Shown here piece after piece: positions 35,388 through 44,966 of a stretch of DNA of 64,000 nucleotides; position 1 is the first letter of the stretch; each line of letters starts with the position of its first letter. The stretch comes from Desulfopila inferna (lineage in GTDB: Bacteria; Desulfobacterota; Desulfobulbia; Desulfobulbales; Desulfocapsaceae), in contig NZ_JAFFQE010000012.1 of NCBI RefSeq assembly GCF_016919005.1, positions 1 through 64,000 of the forward strand, given 5' to 3'. Position numbers and translations under genes: made by a program. The notes under the pieces were generated by a model. The model was not told the origin of the DNA and did not search any database. It was given only the letters and a program-made list of their open reading frames with translations.

Positions 35388-36314
35388 ATGATAAATCTCG
35401 AGTTGACGGCTGAGGAAATTCTTCGCTACTTGCAGGAGGTCGAATTGCCGGAACGCCGCAGTGGCGCACTGGGCGATGTTGCCGATGAGATCATGCGCTA
35501 CGGCGCCTTTGTCGGCTCCTCCGTGGAGTGTCATCCATATCTACAGCGGGCTATGGATCATGGCCGGCGCTATATTGATTCTTTGGAGAAAAGCGGTAAG
35601 GCGGTGCCGAACGGCAGAATAATTGTAGCGGAGACCCTTACCGGTCCCAAGGGCAGGTTCACCAGAAACTGGCATGCACCGAGAGGGGGCCTGTGGGGCT
35701 GTCTTCTTCATGCCAATACTCTGACGCCGCGATCCACCATGCTCCTCTCCCTCGCTGTAGGCATTGCCGCCTGTGAAGCCGTACGTCTGGAGATTGGCGG
35801 CAATAAGACCTTTCTGCGCTGGGTAAACGATGTACTGATAGAGGGTGTCAAGGTCGCCGGTTTTCTCATTGAAAGCTACACCGGACCGCGCTGGGGCGAG
35901 CAGTTCCACCTTGTCGGCTTTGGCATTAACGTCAATAACCGTGACTTTCCAGGAGAATTGCGTGATATTGCCACCTCGCTGCGCAACAGAGTGGCAAAGG
36001 AGATAGATCTCAAGGGCTTTAGTCTCAACTTTATTGCCAAGCTCGCCTGGAATATCGGCCTTCTCTACTTTGTGGAGGCACGGCAGACTGAGTGGTTGCA
36101 GGAGGACAGCTCATTTTCTCATCCGATTATCGAGAGATGGAAAGAACTCTCCGACATAGTGGGGCAAAAGGTTGTTTTCGGCCATGATGTTATCAATTCC
36201 CCGCAATATTCCGCCGTAATAACAGGCATTTCCCCCGATGGCGGTCTGCAGATGACACTGGATGATGGTTCGGTGGTCACGGAGCACAGCGGTGAGATCA
36301 GATTTTGCGTCTGA
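35388..36314 (+). CDS. birA: Biotin-protein ligase BirA
   Basis: 308 residues from ATG at 35388; the longer ORF from 35346 reads the repeat. Catalytic domain motifs: GPKGRFTRNWHAPRGGLWGC (biotin/AMP loop, a variant of GRGRxGR), RWVNDVLIEGVKVAGFLIE (the KWPND motif) and FGINVNN. A C-terminal SH3-like domain ends in DDGSVVTEHSGEI. It activates biotin and attaches it to carboxylases. An N-terminal winged helix is not evident, so no repressor function is expected. Confidence 0.9.
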   Translation: MINLELTAEEILRYLQEVELPERRSGALGDVADEIMRYGAFVGSSVECHPYLQRAMDHGRRYIDSLEKSGKAVPNGRIIVAETLTGPKGRFTRNWHAPRGGLWGCLLHANTLTPRSTMLLSLAVGIAACEAVRLEIGGNKTFLRWVNDVLIEGVKVAGFLIESYTGPRWGEQFHLVGFGINVNNRDFPGELRDIATSLRNRVAKEIDLKGFSLNFIAKLAWNIGLLYFVEARQTEWLQEDSSFSHPIIERWKELSDIVGQKVVFGHDVINSPQYSAVITGISPDGGLQMTLDDGSVVTEHSGEIRFCV

Positions 36315-36335
36315 GTATACCTGCGCTGGATATTT

Positions 36336-37100
36336 TCACTGCATTAAGCCGCGCATTGCCTTCCAGGAGTGGATTTCCCGCTGAAAAATATTTCTGCCAT
36401 AGCGGTGCAGCATTGTGAGTGCCTGGTTTTGCGCCTGTCTGGAGAAGTGCAGTCTATGAAGGCGCTCAACCGGTTCGCTCATGGCAGACTGCAGAATGCG
36501 TATTGTTCCCGTCGATAGATCTGCGGCGCCTCCTGCCGCATCGCGGGCACAGTTATCACAGATAAGTCCTCCGGCCATATGGTGAAAACGGTAGCTTCTT
36601 TTGGAGGTGAATGGGGCGGCGCAACTGCGGCAGTCCAGCAGAGCGGGCTGATATCCCAGGCGTTGAAAAAGTCTCAGTAGAAGGATAATAGTGGTGCCGA
36701 GAGGATCCCTGCCTTCGTCTATGGCCTGCAGCGACCAGAGCAGCAGGCTGTAAATTTCCCTGTCTTCCTCTCTTTCGGTGGTGGCGATGAGAAGGATTTC
36801 GCGAATAAAGGTTGCTGCAATATACCGCTCATAATTCCTGCGCAGCTGAATATGGCTGCTGTGCAGTTCCGCCTCGGCAATGAAGACCAGTGAAGATCGC
36901 TGCTTTTCACTGTAGCGTAAGGTAATATGAGAGAAAAGCTCAAGCTTGTTGAGGAACCTTTTTTTACTGCGGTTGGCGCCTTTGGCGATTCCCGTTATCC
37001 GGCCATGGTTTTCCGAGAAAAAGGTGACAATTTTGTCAGACTCGCCATGATCAAAACATTCAAGAACAATGGCATCTGTTTCCTTGCTGACGGTGGACAT
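36336..37100 (-). CDS. recO: DNA repair protein RecO
   Basis: 254 residues. N-terminal OB-fold (TDAIVLECFDHGESDKIVTF, AKGANRSKKRF) and a zinc site made of CRSCAAP and CDNCARD. RecO loads RecA onto SSB-coated single strands with RecR. Last gene of a surA-rodZ-recO run; 36 bp after rodZ. Confidence 0.92.
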   Translation of the reverse strand: MSTVSKETDAIVLECFDHGESDKIVTFFSENHGRITGIAKGANRSKKRFLNKLELFSHITLRYSEKQRSSLVFIAEAELHSSHIQLRRNYERYIAATFIREILLIATTEREEDREIYSLLLWSLQAIDEGRDPLGTTIILLLRLFQRLGYQPALLDCRSCAAPFTSKRSYRFHHMAGGLICDNCARDAAGGAADLSTGTIRILQSAMSEPVERLHRLHFSRQAQNQALTMLHRYGRNIFQREIHSWKAMRGLMQ

Positions 37101-37136
37101 TTTAAAAGGTAACTCTTTAAGTGGATGCGCTGGTAT

Positions 37137-37910
37137 TCAGGGGAGATCCAGTGTGATAAATCCGTTTTCGGGCTCCGGCAGTCCAAGTTGAGTCCCATTG
37201 AAAAAGAGCACAACCTCTGCCGATTCCGGCAGGATCAGGGAAATGGATTCATCTGCATACCAGCTTCTGGTGGAGCCTTCGGTATATGCTTCCTTTTCCG
37301 GAAGACTGCCGTCAACGGCGATGGTAATGGCGGTATCCTCAAGAAAATCTATGGTGAGAAAATAGTTGGTTTCGGCGAGGTTCTCAGTGGACTGTTCTCT
37401 GGTAACCCCTCTTTCGGAAACTCCTTCTTTACCCTGGGGTTCGGTGCTGGCTTCCTGAAGGTTCTGCAGTTTCGAGCTGATGAATGTTGCAGGATTCCAG
37501 GAAAAATACCAGCTGAACAACGCTATTGCCGCAACAATGACCACCAGGCTGAAAGCCAGCGTTGCGCCAGTGGTCATGGAGGGCCTGGCGGCCATGGTGT
37601 TGACTGCTTTTTCCTGTTTCGAGGGAGAGGCAAATTTCCTATTATCCGGATTCGCCAGACGTTCCTGGTCAAACCTCCTCAGGACGTCCTGGGCGTCGAG
37701 TTTGAGGTTTTTGGCATAGAGTACGTAAAATCCCCGAGCAAAAGCATCGGCCGGAAGCATGGCGTAGTCATCGGCTTCCATGGCCTGCAGGGTTTTTCCG
37801 GGTATTCTGGATTCCTGCTTGACGTCTTCGACGGAAAGATTTTTCTCTCTACGGCAGCGACGCAGATATTCGCCTAAGGATTCCGTTTTATCTTGTGTAT
37901 CCTCTGTCAT
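37137..37910 (-). CDS. rodZ: RodZ-like cell-shape protein (HTH, one TM, DUF4115)
   Basis: 257 residues from ATG at 37910, with AAGGA 13 nt upstream. N-terminal HTH (LGEYLRRCRREKNLSVEDVK, RGFYVLYAKNLKLD), a membrane helix near residue 110 (TLAFSLVVIVAAIALFSWYF), and a periplasmic DUF4115 domain (WYADESISLILPESAEVVLF, FNGTQLGLPEPENGF). RodZ links MreB to the membrane. Function by family. Confidence 0.88.
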   Translation of the reverse strand: MTEDTQDKTESLGEYLRRCRREKNLSVEDVKQESRIPGKTLQAMEADDYAMLPADAFARGFYVLYAKNLKLDAQDVLRRFDQERLANPDNRKFASPSKQEKAVNTMAARPSMTTGATLAFSLVVIVAAIALFSWYFSWNPATFISSKLQNLQEASTEPQGKEGVSERGVTREQSTENLAETNYFLTIDFLEDTAITIAVDGSLPEKEAYTEGSTRSWYADESISLILPESAEVVLFFNGTQLGLPEPENGFITLDLP

Positions 37911-37973
37911 TATGATTCTCGTGTCCTTGAACATCAGATGAAAATGAAAGGGATGAAACCTCCTGTCTTTTCT

Positions 37974-38999
37974 TTATAACATCTTTTTTACATATGCGGC
38001 CTTTTTCATTTCTTCAATCCATTTCCTGTATTCCTTATTGAACTCGCTTTCAAAAAGCTTTTTGCGAATTTCTTCTTTCACAGTCTCAAAAGGAACCTGT
38101 TGCACTACCTCTCCCTGGCGTCGGGAAAGCAGCTTGAAGATCTGGAAGGTATTTTGCGTTTCCAGCACAGGAGTGATTTCTCCCGCCTTCAGTTTGACCA
38201 CTGCCTCGCGCATTGTTAAGGCCATCTCGTCTTCCTGAAAGATTCCTATGTCGCCGCCATCGACAGCGGATGGCAGATCAGACTTCTGTCTGGCAAGTTC
38301 GGCAAAATCGGCTCCGTCCAAAAGCTGCTGCCGAGTTTCTACAGCCTCCCTGCGTGCACGTGCCTTATCTGCCATCAACAAGCCTGGTGATTGCCGCATC
38401 TCCTCGGAATCTCCCCAGGTAAAACCCATCTGCAGAAGATAGTAGCCACCGTCCTGAAGTTCCTCTGCGTATTCGGCGGCGTAATATTCCCTGATCATTT
38501 CATCGGTGATAATGATTTTGGAGCGAACCTCGTAGAGGATGAGTTTATCACGGAGGAGTTGATTGCGCTGATCTTCCATGTATTTTTCTTCTGAAAGACC
38601 GGAGGCTTTCAGCTTGGCGAGAAGTTCCTGACGCGTCACTCCCATTTTTTCCAGGTTTCTGGCAAAACTCTGTTCGAATTCAGCATCGGATAAATCTATA
38701 TTGACCTTTGCCGCCTCCTGGGAAATCAGGTGCTGGTCGATCAGTTTGGCCAGAATTCTTTCCTGTGCTTCTCGCAGTGCTTGTCGGCGCTGATCCTCTG
38801 GGACCGACTCTTGTATCTTCTCTAGAAATTCTCTACCGTTTTCCTGTAACTCCGTAAGAGTGATGATATCGTCATTTACTACGGCGACAACGCGATCAAC
38901 CAGTTGCGCTTTGGCAATTCCATGAGGGAAGAGCATCAGGATTGTGAAGAGGAGTGCCGGTATTGCGGTCATGGGGCTGTGAAACATTTTAAAGGTCAT
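37974..38999 (-). CDS. SurA-like periplasmic peptidyl-prolyl isomerase
   Basis: 341 residues. Sec signal peptide (IPALLFTILMLFPHGIAKAQ), SurA N-terminal domain (LVDRVVAVVNDDIITLTELQ) and one parvulin domain (ARREAVETRQQLLDGADFAE, then SDLPSAVDGGDIGIF). SurA helps outer-membrane proteins fold. Only one parvulin repeat is seen, so it may be a shorter SurA relative. First gene of the surA-rodZ-recO run. Confidence 0.85.
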   Translation of the reverse strand: MTFKMFHSPMTAIPALLFTILMLFPHGIAKAQLVDRVVAVVNDDIITLTELQENGREFLEKIQESVPEDQRRQALREAQERILAKLIDQHLISQEAAKVNIDLSDAEFEQSFARNLEKMGVTRQELLAKLKASGLSEEKYMEDQRNQLLRDKLILYEVRSKIIITDEMIREYYAAEYAEELQDGGYYLLQMGFTWGDSEEMRQSPGLLMADKARARREAVETRQQLLDGADFAELARQKSDLPSAVDGGDIGIFQEDEMALTMREAVVKLKAGEITPVLETQNTFQIFKLLSRRQGEVVQQVPFETVKEEIRKKLFESEFNKEYRKWIEEMKKAAYVKKML

Positions 39000-39277
39000 A
39001 TAAGTACCTGAGGTTGCAGAATTATCTGTGGTCTTTGTGTGGAAGTTCCAATCAGTGTATCAAGTATTTACCATTTGTTCACCAAATCTGAAAACATTTT
39101 CTTGCTTCTCATCACTGAATATGACTGGCTGAGCTGATCCCGGCATGGTAATAAAAAAGAAGAAGAGTACTCAAAAGAGCCGGCAAGGGCTATAAATGAT
39201 TGACTCCCTGAAAAAGCGGCACTACGATATGAGGACGTGGTCTGCATTATTGATATAATATATTTAGCGAGGAAAAG

Positions 39278-39811
39278 ATGTTGAATTCCCCAAAACATAG
39301 TTTTTGTTTATCCAGCAGCGGTAGGATCAGGAAAAGTGCATTTCTGCAGGTGGTCTTCATTGGGTTGGCATTACTCTATTCAACCACCGCATCGGGTGCT
39401 ACCAAAATGCCCGATTTTGCCCTGCCCAATATACTTAATGAAAATACTATCAGCAGCAGCTCCTTTGAAGGCAAGGCGCTTCTCCTCACCTTTTTTGCGA
39501 CATGGTGTCCGCCATGTATGGAAGAGGTACCAACCCTTATCAAGCTTCAGGAAAAATACGGCAGGGCAGATTTTTCCGTTATAGGATTCTCGGTTGATCA
39601 GGGTGGTGCCGCAGTTGTCAGAAAATTTGTAGACAAGAAATCCATCAATTATCCGGTAGCTCTGGCGGATGCCCGGACTATGCAGGATTTCGGCGGAGTA
39701 TATGGGATTCCCGTTTCCTTTCTGGTTAACAAAGAAGGCAATGTCGTTAAGAAGTACACCGGATATATTCCTCAATCTGTTCTTGAAAAAGACCTGAAAA
39801 AAATACTATAG
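39278..39811 (+). CDS. TlpA/ResA-type thioredoxin-like protein
   Basis: 177 residues. A signal anchor or peptide (SAFLQVVFIGLALLYSTTAS), then a thioredoxin fold with redox motif WCPPC in FFATWCPPCMEEVPTLIKLQ and the cis-proline region GIPVSFLVNKEG. It is exported and probably reduces disulfides of cytochrome c or other periplasmic proteins; the client is unknown. RBS GAGGAAAAG. Confidence 0.85.
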   Translation: MLNSPKHSFCLSSSGRIRKSAFLQVVFIGLALLYSTTASGATKMPDFALPNILNENTISSSSFEGKALLLTFFATWCPPCMEEVPTLIKLQEKYGRADFSVIGFSVDQGGAAVVRKFVDKKSINYPVALADARTMQDFGGVYGIPVSFLVNKEGNVVKKYTGYIPQSVLEKDLKKIL

Positions 39812-40098
39812 AGATGCGTCGATAGGGTCAACACGAATCACTTTTTTCTGTTGATGGTTAATATGACAAGAGCGCGGGGTGTTTTTTCCCCGATTCAGCC
39901 TTGAACCGTCCACTAGTGCCTCTCCTGAAACTATGTCGTAAAATCGAGAAGACGGATAAAAGAGAACTTAAAAAGCAAAGAGTTTACATATGCCCACAAG
40001 GCGCTTCCGGCTCAGCCGGGTTGGTGCCTCGAACCTTTTTTCCTTTATGCAGGAAAACGATTCACTCAGCAGAGACAACAAAAGAGAGTTTGAGATAA

Positions 40099-40905
40099 AT
40101 GGAGTTACTCAAAGCGGTGGTGCTTGGCATAGTCCAGGGTCTTACGGAATTTTTGCCGATTTCCAGTTCGGGGCATCTTGTCATCGGCTCGGAGCTCCTT
40201 GCTTTTCAGGGAAAAGGTGTTGCTTTCGATGTCTTTCTTCACCTGGGGTCTCTTCTTGCAGTGCTACTGGTCTTTCGCAGCGAAATTATGGAGATGATTG
40301 CGGCGCCCTTTCAGTATATGGCGGGAGAGCGCAGCGAAAGAGTCCAGTTGGGCCTCAGGTGGAATGTCTTTGTCGTCATATCGCTTATTCCTGCGATAAT
40401 TGTAGGCTTATTTCTCAAAGACTCTATAGAGAGTATCTTTTCTAACCTGCTGCTGGTTTTTGTGATGCTCGGTATCACCGGAATATTGATGATTGCCAGT
40501 AAATATCTGCGGCTTAGGAATATACCTCTGCAGGGCAGACACGCCTTTTTGATTGGTTGCGCCCAGGCCCTGGCTATTCTGCCCGGTATGTCACGCTCCG
40601 GTTCGACAATCTTTGCCGGCATGGCGTTGGGGATAGACAGACAGGTTGTGGCCCGGTTCTCCTTTATCATGTCCATTCCGGCGATTCTGGGCGCCATGGT
40701 GCTGCATCTCGAGGATCTTGTCGGCAGTCCACCACCTTTGGAATCAATGGCCGGCATCGCTGCCGGAACAGTGGCTGCTGCCGTTTCCGGATATTATGCA
40801 ATTGTTTTGCTGCTTGATATTGTTCGGAAAAATAGATTACAATGGTTTGGGTATTATTGTCTGGCTCTCAGCCTGGCTGGAATGCTGTACCTTTACATTA
40901 CATAG
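40099..40905 (+). CDS. uppP: Undecaprenyl-diphosphatase UppP (BacA)
   Basis: 268 residues, eight or so membrane helices. Active-site motifs: GIVQGLTEFLPISSSGHLVI at the N-terminus and LPGMSRSGSTIFAGMALGI near the middle. It recycles undecaprenyl pyrophosphate for peptidoglycan and other cell-wall polymers. Single gene upstream of the siroheme/heme block. Confidence 0.94.
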   Translation: MELLKAVVLGIVQGLTEFLPISSSGHLVIGSELLAFQGKGVAFDVFLHLGSLLAVLLVFRSEIMEMIAAPFQYMAGERSERVQLGLRWNVFVVISLIPAIIVGLFLKDSIESIFSNLLLVFVMLGITGILMIASKYLRLRNIPLQGRHAFLIGCAQALAILPGMSRSGSTIFAGMALGIDRQVVARFSFIMSIPAILGAMVLHLEDLVGSPPPLESMAGIAAGTVAAAVSGYYAIVLLLDIVRKNRLQWFGYYCLALSLAGMLYLYIT

Positions 40906-40948
40906 TCCAGGCAGGTGAATACGCCGGAAGTCCTCAGCTAAAGTCAGG

Positions 40949-40970
40949 TAGTGTCTGTCCAGGGACACTA
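40949..40970. repeat. Inverted repeat before the siroheme/heme block
   Basis: TAGTGTC-TGTCCAGG-GACACTA, perfect 7-bp arms, 20 bp upstream of the precorrin-2 dehydrogenase gene. Could be an operator or a leader hairpin. No T-run, so not a terminator. Confidence 0.45.
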
Positions 40971-40989
40971 GATAAGAGACTATTCAGAT

Positions 40990-41727
40990 ATGAACCTTTA
41001 TCCCGTTAACCTCGATTTACAGAACAGAATCTGTCTGATTTTCGGCGGCGGTGAAGTTGCAGCCAGGAAGATTGATGCTCTTGTCTCCTGCGGCGCCGCT
41101 GTTTCCGTTATCAGCCCTGAAGTTCTTCCGGTTATAGAAGAAAGGGCCGAGGCGGGGAAAATTACCTGGTTGCGGAGATCGTATCAGAGGGGCGATATGG
41201 ACGGAGCTTTCCTGGTTTTTGCGGCGACAGGCAGCAGGGCTGTTCAGCAGGCTATTGTGGACGAGGCGCGGGAGAAATCCATCCTGGTCAACAGCGCTAG
41301 CCAGCCCGAAGCCTGCACTTTCCAGGTTCCGGCCAAAGTGCGTCGCGGAAAATTTTTACTTACAGTGTCCACCGGAGGCGGCAGTCCCGCTCTTGCCTCA
41401 AAACTGCGTAAAAAGCTTGAGAAGGAATACGGGCCGGAATACCAGCAATTTATCGAATTGATGTCGTATGTCAGGGGAAAAATTATTAGCGACGGCAACA
41501 CCCAGGAATCTCATAAGGCAGTGTTCGAAAAACTTCTCCAGCTAGATATTGCAGCGCAGATACGTCAACAGGACTGGTTCGCTCTGCAAAAAGAACTGAG
41601 GACGATTTTGCCTGAGAACATGGATGTTGATGACGTGATGGCCGCCATACAAGCCCCCTCGGCAACATCTTCTTCGGGGCAGGATATGCCTTGTCCTTGC
41701 AAACAACAACCAGATAGCGAACAATGA
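40990..41727 (+). CDS. Precorrin-2 dehydrogenase / sirohydrochlorin ferrochelatase (CysG-N/Met8-like)
   Basis: 245 residues. N-terminal NAD-binding domain ICLIFGGGEVAARKIDALVS, then FVFAATGS-type motif (LVFAATGSRAVQQAI), VNSASQPEACTFQVPAKVRR, and STGGGSPALASKLR. It oxidises precorrin-2 and inserts Fe for siroheme, the cofactor of dissimilatory sulfite reductase. Its stop overlaps the next ATG (ATGA), so it is coupled with the ccsA-like gene. Confidence 0.9.
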   Translation: MNLYPVNLDLQNRICLIFGGGEVAARKIDALVSCGAAVSVISPEVLPVIEERAEAGKITWLRRSYQRGDMDGAFLVFAATGSRAVQQAIVDEAREKSILVNSASQPEACTFQVPAKVRRGKFLLTVSTGGGSPALASKLRKKLEKEYGPEYQQFIELMSYVRGKIISDGNTQESHKAVFEKLLQLDIAAQIRQQDWFALQKELRTILPENMDVDDVMAAIQAPSATSSSGQDMPCPCKQQPDSEQ

Positions 41728-42554
41728 TTTCTGAAATTAATTATCTGCTGTTCCAGGCTATTATTGTGGTCACCGTCAGTTCTACCGCCCTCTATCTGGT
41801 CTTTTTTGTCAACCAGAAGGAAAAAATCCGTACAATCGCCAGAAATGTCCTTGTTCTCTCGGGAATTCTGCAGACACTGTATATAATCACCCGCTATATC
41901 CTTACCGGACACACTCCGATAACCAGCGAGCATGAATCCGTTTTCTTCTTTGTCTGGGCTCTAACGTGGGCATACCTGTCTTTTCGCTGGCGTTACACCG
42001 TCAAGAATTTCGGTACCTTTACCTCGATGCTCATTACTGTCCTGGTTCTCATTTCCGCGATGGTATCAAAGGACATCAATCCGCTGCTGCCGGTGCTCAA
42101 AAGCTGGTGGCTGCCTGTCCATGCAGGGATTACCATTTTTGCCTATGCCTTTCTTGGCCTCGCCTTTATCGGCGCGCTTATGTACCTTGTGCAGGAATGG
42201 GAGTTGAAGAGCAAGAGGTTCGGCTACTTCTATTCACGGCTGCCCTCACTGGACGCACTGGATCAGCTTAATACCCATTGTCTCACTACAGGATTCATTT
42301 TCCTGACCCTCGGTATAGTCACTGGTACCATCTGGGCCAGGCAGGTTCTGGGAAGCTACTGGCGCTGGGATCCCAAGGAAGTCTGGACGATCATCACTTG
42401 GTTTATCTACCTGATCCAGTTTCATCAGCGTCTTACTGTCGGCTGGCGCGGCAAAAAAGCCGCCATAATGGCGATAATAGGATTCTGCTCAGTAATTTTC
42501 ACCCTCTGGGGTGTCACATATCTCCTGGGAGGGGATCATTTCAATGCCCGGTGA
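41724..42554 (+). CDS. CcsA/HemX-like cytochrome assembly membrane protein
   Basis: 276 residues, about eight membrane helices. Contains the WWD-type region GSYWRWDPKEVWTIITWFIY and surrounding histidines (VHAGITIFAYAFLGLAF). This family handles heme for cytochrome c maturation (CcsA) or modulates HemA (HemX). Its position between the siroheme gene and hemA favours HemX/CcsA; the two cannot be told apart here. It overlaps hemA by 11 bp. Confidence 0.85.
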   Translation: MISEINYLLFQAIIVVTVSSTALYLVFFVNQKEKIRTIARNVLVLSGILQTLYIITRYILTGHTPITSEHESVFFFVWALTWAYLSFRWRYTVKNFGTFTSMLITVLVLISAMVSKDINPLLPVLKSWWLPVHAGITIFAYAFLGLAFIGALMYLVQEWELKSKRFGYFYSRLPSLDALDQLNTHCLTTGFIFLTLGIVTGTIWARQVLGSYWRWDPKEVWTIITWFIYLIQFHQRLTVGWRGKKAAIMAIIGFCSVIFTLWGVTYLLGGDHFNAR

Positions 42555-43830
42555 GAAAATACTCCTTCTGGGAGTTAACCATAAAACCACTCCAGTGCAC
42601 ATACGGGAAAAAATGGCGCTCACGGGTGGTTACGAACAACCGCTTCTGCAGTTAAAATCGATTAAGGGATGCAAGGAATGCTATCTGCTCTCAACCTGCA
42701 ACAGGGTAGAGTTGCTGCTGGTGACCGATTCAGTGGCAGAACTTGAAAATAAGATAATCGATTATCTTTTCGAGGAAAAGGTCTCCCGGGAAAAAAGCCG
42801 GGAATACCTCTATGTCTATCACGACGACGAGGCCGTTCACCATTTCTTTATGGTTGCCGCCAGTCTTGATTCAATGATAGTAGGTGAAGCGCAGATTCTC
42901 GGGCAACTCAAGGAAGCCTATCGTCATGCCGCCGGCCTCAACTGTACCGGTGCTCTGCTCAATAAGCTTCTGCATAAGTCGTTTTCCGTAGCCAAACGGG
43001 TGCGCAGCGAGACCGGCATCGGCGCATCGGCTGTTTCCATCAGTTATGCCGCAGTGCAACTGGCGAAAAAGATCTTCGGCGGTCTCAAGGGGAAAAAGGT
43101 GCTTCTTATAGGTGCAGGCGAGATGGCGGAGCTTGCTGCGGAACATCTTGTGGGGCAGGGTGTCGGCGGAGTGGTGGTTGCCAACCGCACATTTTCCCGG
43201 GCGCTCGATCTGGCGAAACGATTCAACGGCAAAGCCGTCTCACTGGAAGAGCTCAGGAATCAGCTGGAATATGTCGATATCATCATCAGTTCAACAGGAG
43301 CGACGGAAATTATCATTAGCAAGGATGATGTCAAGGGGGTTATGCGCTCCAGAAGAAACCGTCCCCTCTTTTTTATAGACATTGCCGTCCCCCGTGATCT
43401 GGATCCCAAACTGATAGATCTTGATAACGTTTTTCTCTATGACATCGATGACTTGGTAAGTGTTGTGGAGATGAACAAGTCGGAGCGTGATAAGGAAGCC
43501 GTCAAGGCCCGCCGTATCGTCGATGAAGAATCTCTGAAATTCCAGCGATGGCGGGAGGGCATGACGATTGCTCCAACCATACGGGCGATGCACCACAAGA
43601 TTGAGAAAATCTGCAGGGAGGAGTTGGAACGGACCTATGGCAAAATGCCGGATCTGAGTGCCGGGGAACGCAGAAACCTGGAAAAAATGACCCGGGCAAT
43701 TGCTGCCAAAATGCTCCACGATCCGCTGCAGTATCTGAAGAACAATGACTGCGAACGAAGTAATGAAAAAAAGGTCTACAATTTGCGCAATATTTTCAAG
43801 CTGGAGGATGGAAAAAGTAATAAACCGTGA
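42544..43830 (+). CDS. hemA: Glutamyl-tRNA reductase HemA
   Basis: 428 residues from ATG at 42544 with GGAGGGGATC upstream; the ORF from 42511 is out of use. Motifs: LLGVNHKTTPVHIREK, LLSTCNRVELLLV with the catalytic Cys, MVAASLDSMIVGEAQILGQ, and Rossmann LLIGAGEMAELAAEHL. It reduces glutamyl-tRNA to glutamate semialdehyde, the first committed step of tetrapyrrole synthesis. Confidence 0.96.
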   Translation: MPGEKILLLGVNHKTTPVHIREKMALTGGYEQPLLQLKSIKGCKECYLLSTCNRVELLLVTDSVAELENKIIDYLFEEKVSREKSREYLYVYHDDEAVHHFFMVAASLDSMIVGEAQILGQLKEAYRHAAGLNCTGALLNKLLHKSFSVAKRVRSETGIGASAVSISYAAVQLAKKIFGGLKGKKVLLIGAGEMAELAAEHLVGQGVGGVVVANRTFSRALDLAKRFNGKAVSLEELRNQLEYVDIIISSTGATEIIISKDDVKGVMRSRRNRPLFFIDIAVPRDLDPKLIDLDNVFLYDIDDLVSVVEMNKSERDKEAVKARRIVDEESLKFQRWREGMTIAPTIRAMHHKIEKICREELERTYGKMPDLSAGERRNLEKMTRAIAAKMLHDPLQYLKNNDCERSNEKKVYNLRNIFKLEDGKSNKP

Positions 43831-43860
43831 TATGCTGAGATGAGATTGAAAAGGAGAAAT

Positions 43861-43920
43861 CCAGCGCGGGGAAGTTTTCTTGAAGTCAGAGTTTATATGG
43901 GTGCTTATGGCAACGCCATC
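43861..43920 (+). repeat. Dispersed repeat family A, copy 4 (shortened)
   Basis: CGCGGGGAAGTTTTCTTGAA, GTCAGAGTTTATATGGGTGC, TTATGGCAACGCCATC. Lacks the CCCGTACGGG centre but keeps the flanking order. It lies past hemA and overlaps the last codons of the MoeB/ThiF-like gene, which runs the other way. Confidence 0.65.
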
Positions 43921-44693
43921 TTATCCCGGAGGCCCTTCATCTCTTCTGTTCCGCAAACGGGGCAATTGGCATTTTTCCTGAGTGTAACTTCCCGGAATTT
44001 CGTATTGAGGGCATTGAAGGTGAGGAGCCTGTTGGTGAGCAGTTCTCCTTTGCCAAGCACGAATTTGATCGCTTCATTGGCCTGCAGTGTCCCTATGATT
44101 CCGGCTGCCACGCCGATAACCCCTGTCTGGCTTGAGGCCGGCACGGCACCGGTTGGCGGTGGTTTCTTGAAAATGCAGCGGTAACAGGCCGATTGCTTCG
44201 GTTGGATGGTGAAGGTCTGTCCGTCAAAACGCAATATGCCTCCATGTGAATAAGGCACTCCGGAGAGGACGCAGGCGTCGTTCACCAGGAATTTTGCCGG
44301 AAAATTATCGGTGCCGTCAATGACAAAATCATAGTCCCTGACGATATCCATGATATTGTCGGCATCCAGCATTTCACGGTGGACGGAGACGTCGACGTCC
44401 GGATTGAGCCGGTGTATCTTTTCTTTTGCCGAATCAACCTTGGGCCTGCCGATATCTTCGCTGGCATGAATGATCTGCCTCTGCAGATTGCTCAGATCAA
44501 CCGAATCACCGTCGGCGATACCGATTGTGCCGACACCGGCTGCCGCCAGATATAAGAGTGCCGGAGATCCCAGCCCGCCCGCGCCGATAACCAGGATTTT
44601 TGCTTCGGCAATTTTCCGCTGTCCTTCTATACCGATGTCTTTAAGTATTAAATGGCGTGAATAGCGCTCCAGCTGTGCATCATTAAAATCCAT
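43905..44693 (-). CDS. MoeB/ThiF/HesA-type adenylyltransferase
   Basis: 262 residues. E1-like fold: RYSRHLILKDIGIEGQRKI, AKILVIGAGGLGSPALLYLA (ATP site), DLSNLQRQIIHASEDIG, and cysteines in CYRCIFKKPPPTG and CPVCGTEEM that form the zinc site. It adenylates the C-terminal Gly-Gly of a sulfur carrier (ThiS or MoaD type). No carrier gene adjacent, so the pathway (molybdopterin, thiamine or other) is undecided. The last residues (LRDKMALP) are encoded by a repeat copy. Confidence 0.88.
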   Translation of the reverse strand: MDFNDAQLERYSRHLILKDIGIEGQRKIAEAKILVIGAGGLGSPALLYLAAAGVGTIGIADGDSVDLSNLQRQIIHASEDIGRPKVDSAKEKIHRLNPDVDVSVHREMLDADNIMDIVRDYDFVIDGTDNFPAKFLVNDACVLSGVPYSHGGILRFDGQTFTIQPKQSACYRCIFKKPPPTGAVPASSQTGVIGVAAGIIGTLQANEAIKFVLGKGELLTNRLLTFNALNTKFREVTLRKNANCPVCGTEEMKGLRDKMALP

Positions 44694-44730
44694 GGGTCTA
44701 TCCTTATCTGCATTCAGGTTCCTTTTTAAT

Positions 44731-44747
44731 CGCTAGTAGTGCTAGCG
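44731..44747. repeat. Short inverted repeat upstream of the MoeB/ThiF gene
   Basis: CGCTAG-TAGTG-CTAGCG, perfect 6-bp arms, about 40 bp upstream of the MoeB/ThiF start. A possible operator; no regulator assigned. Confidence 0.4.
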
Positions 44748-44966
44748 GAAATGTAGACTACCACCGCGCCGGGATCAATAAAAATAAGAATGGAACAGTT
44801 TTCAAGTCCAGTTTCTATAGCATTATTGGAAGCTTCTTGCTTTAATGTTTTCAAGGTATTACTTAAATGCAGACTGCTCATCTTCGGGTTTGTGCCGGCA
44901 AGCCTGGTTCCCCCGAGACCGGAACAAATCTTCAATAAGCAAACTTATTATCTGGAGGAATACTAC

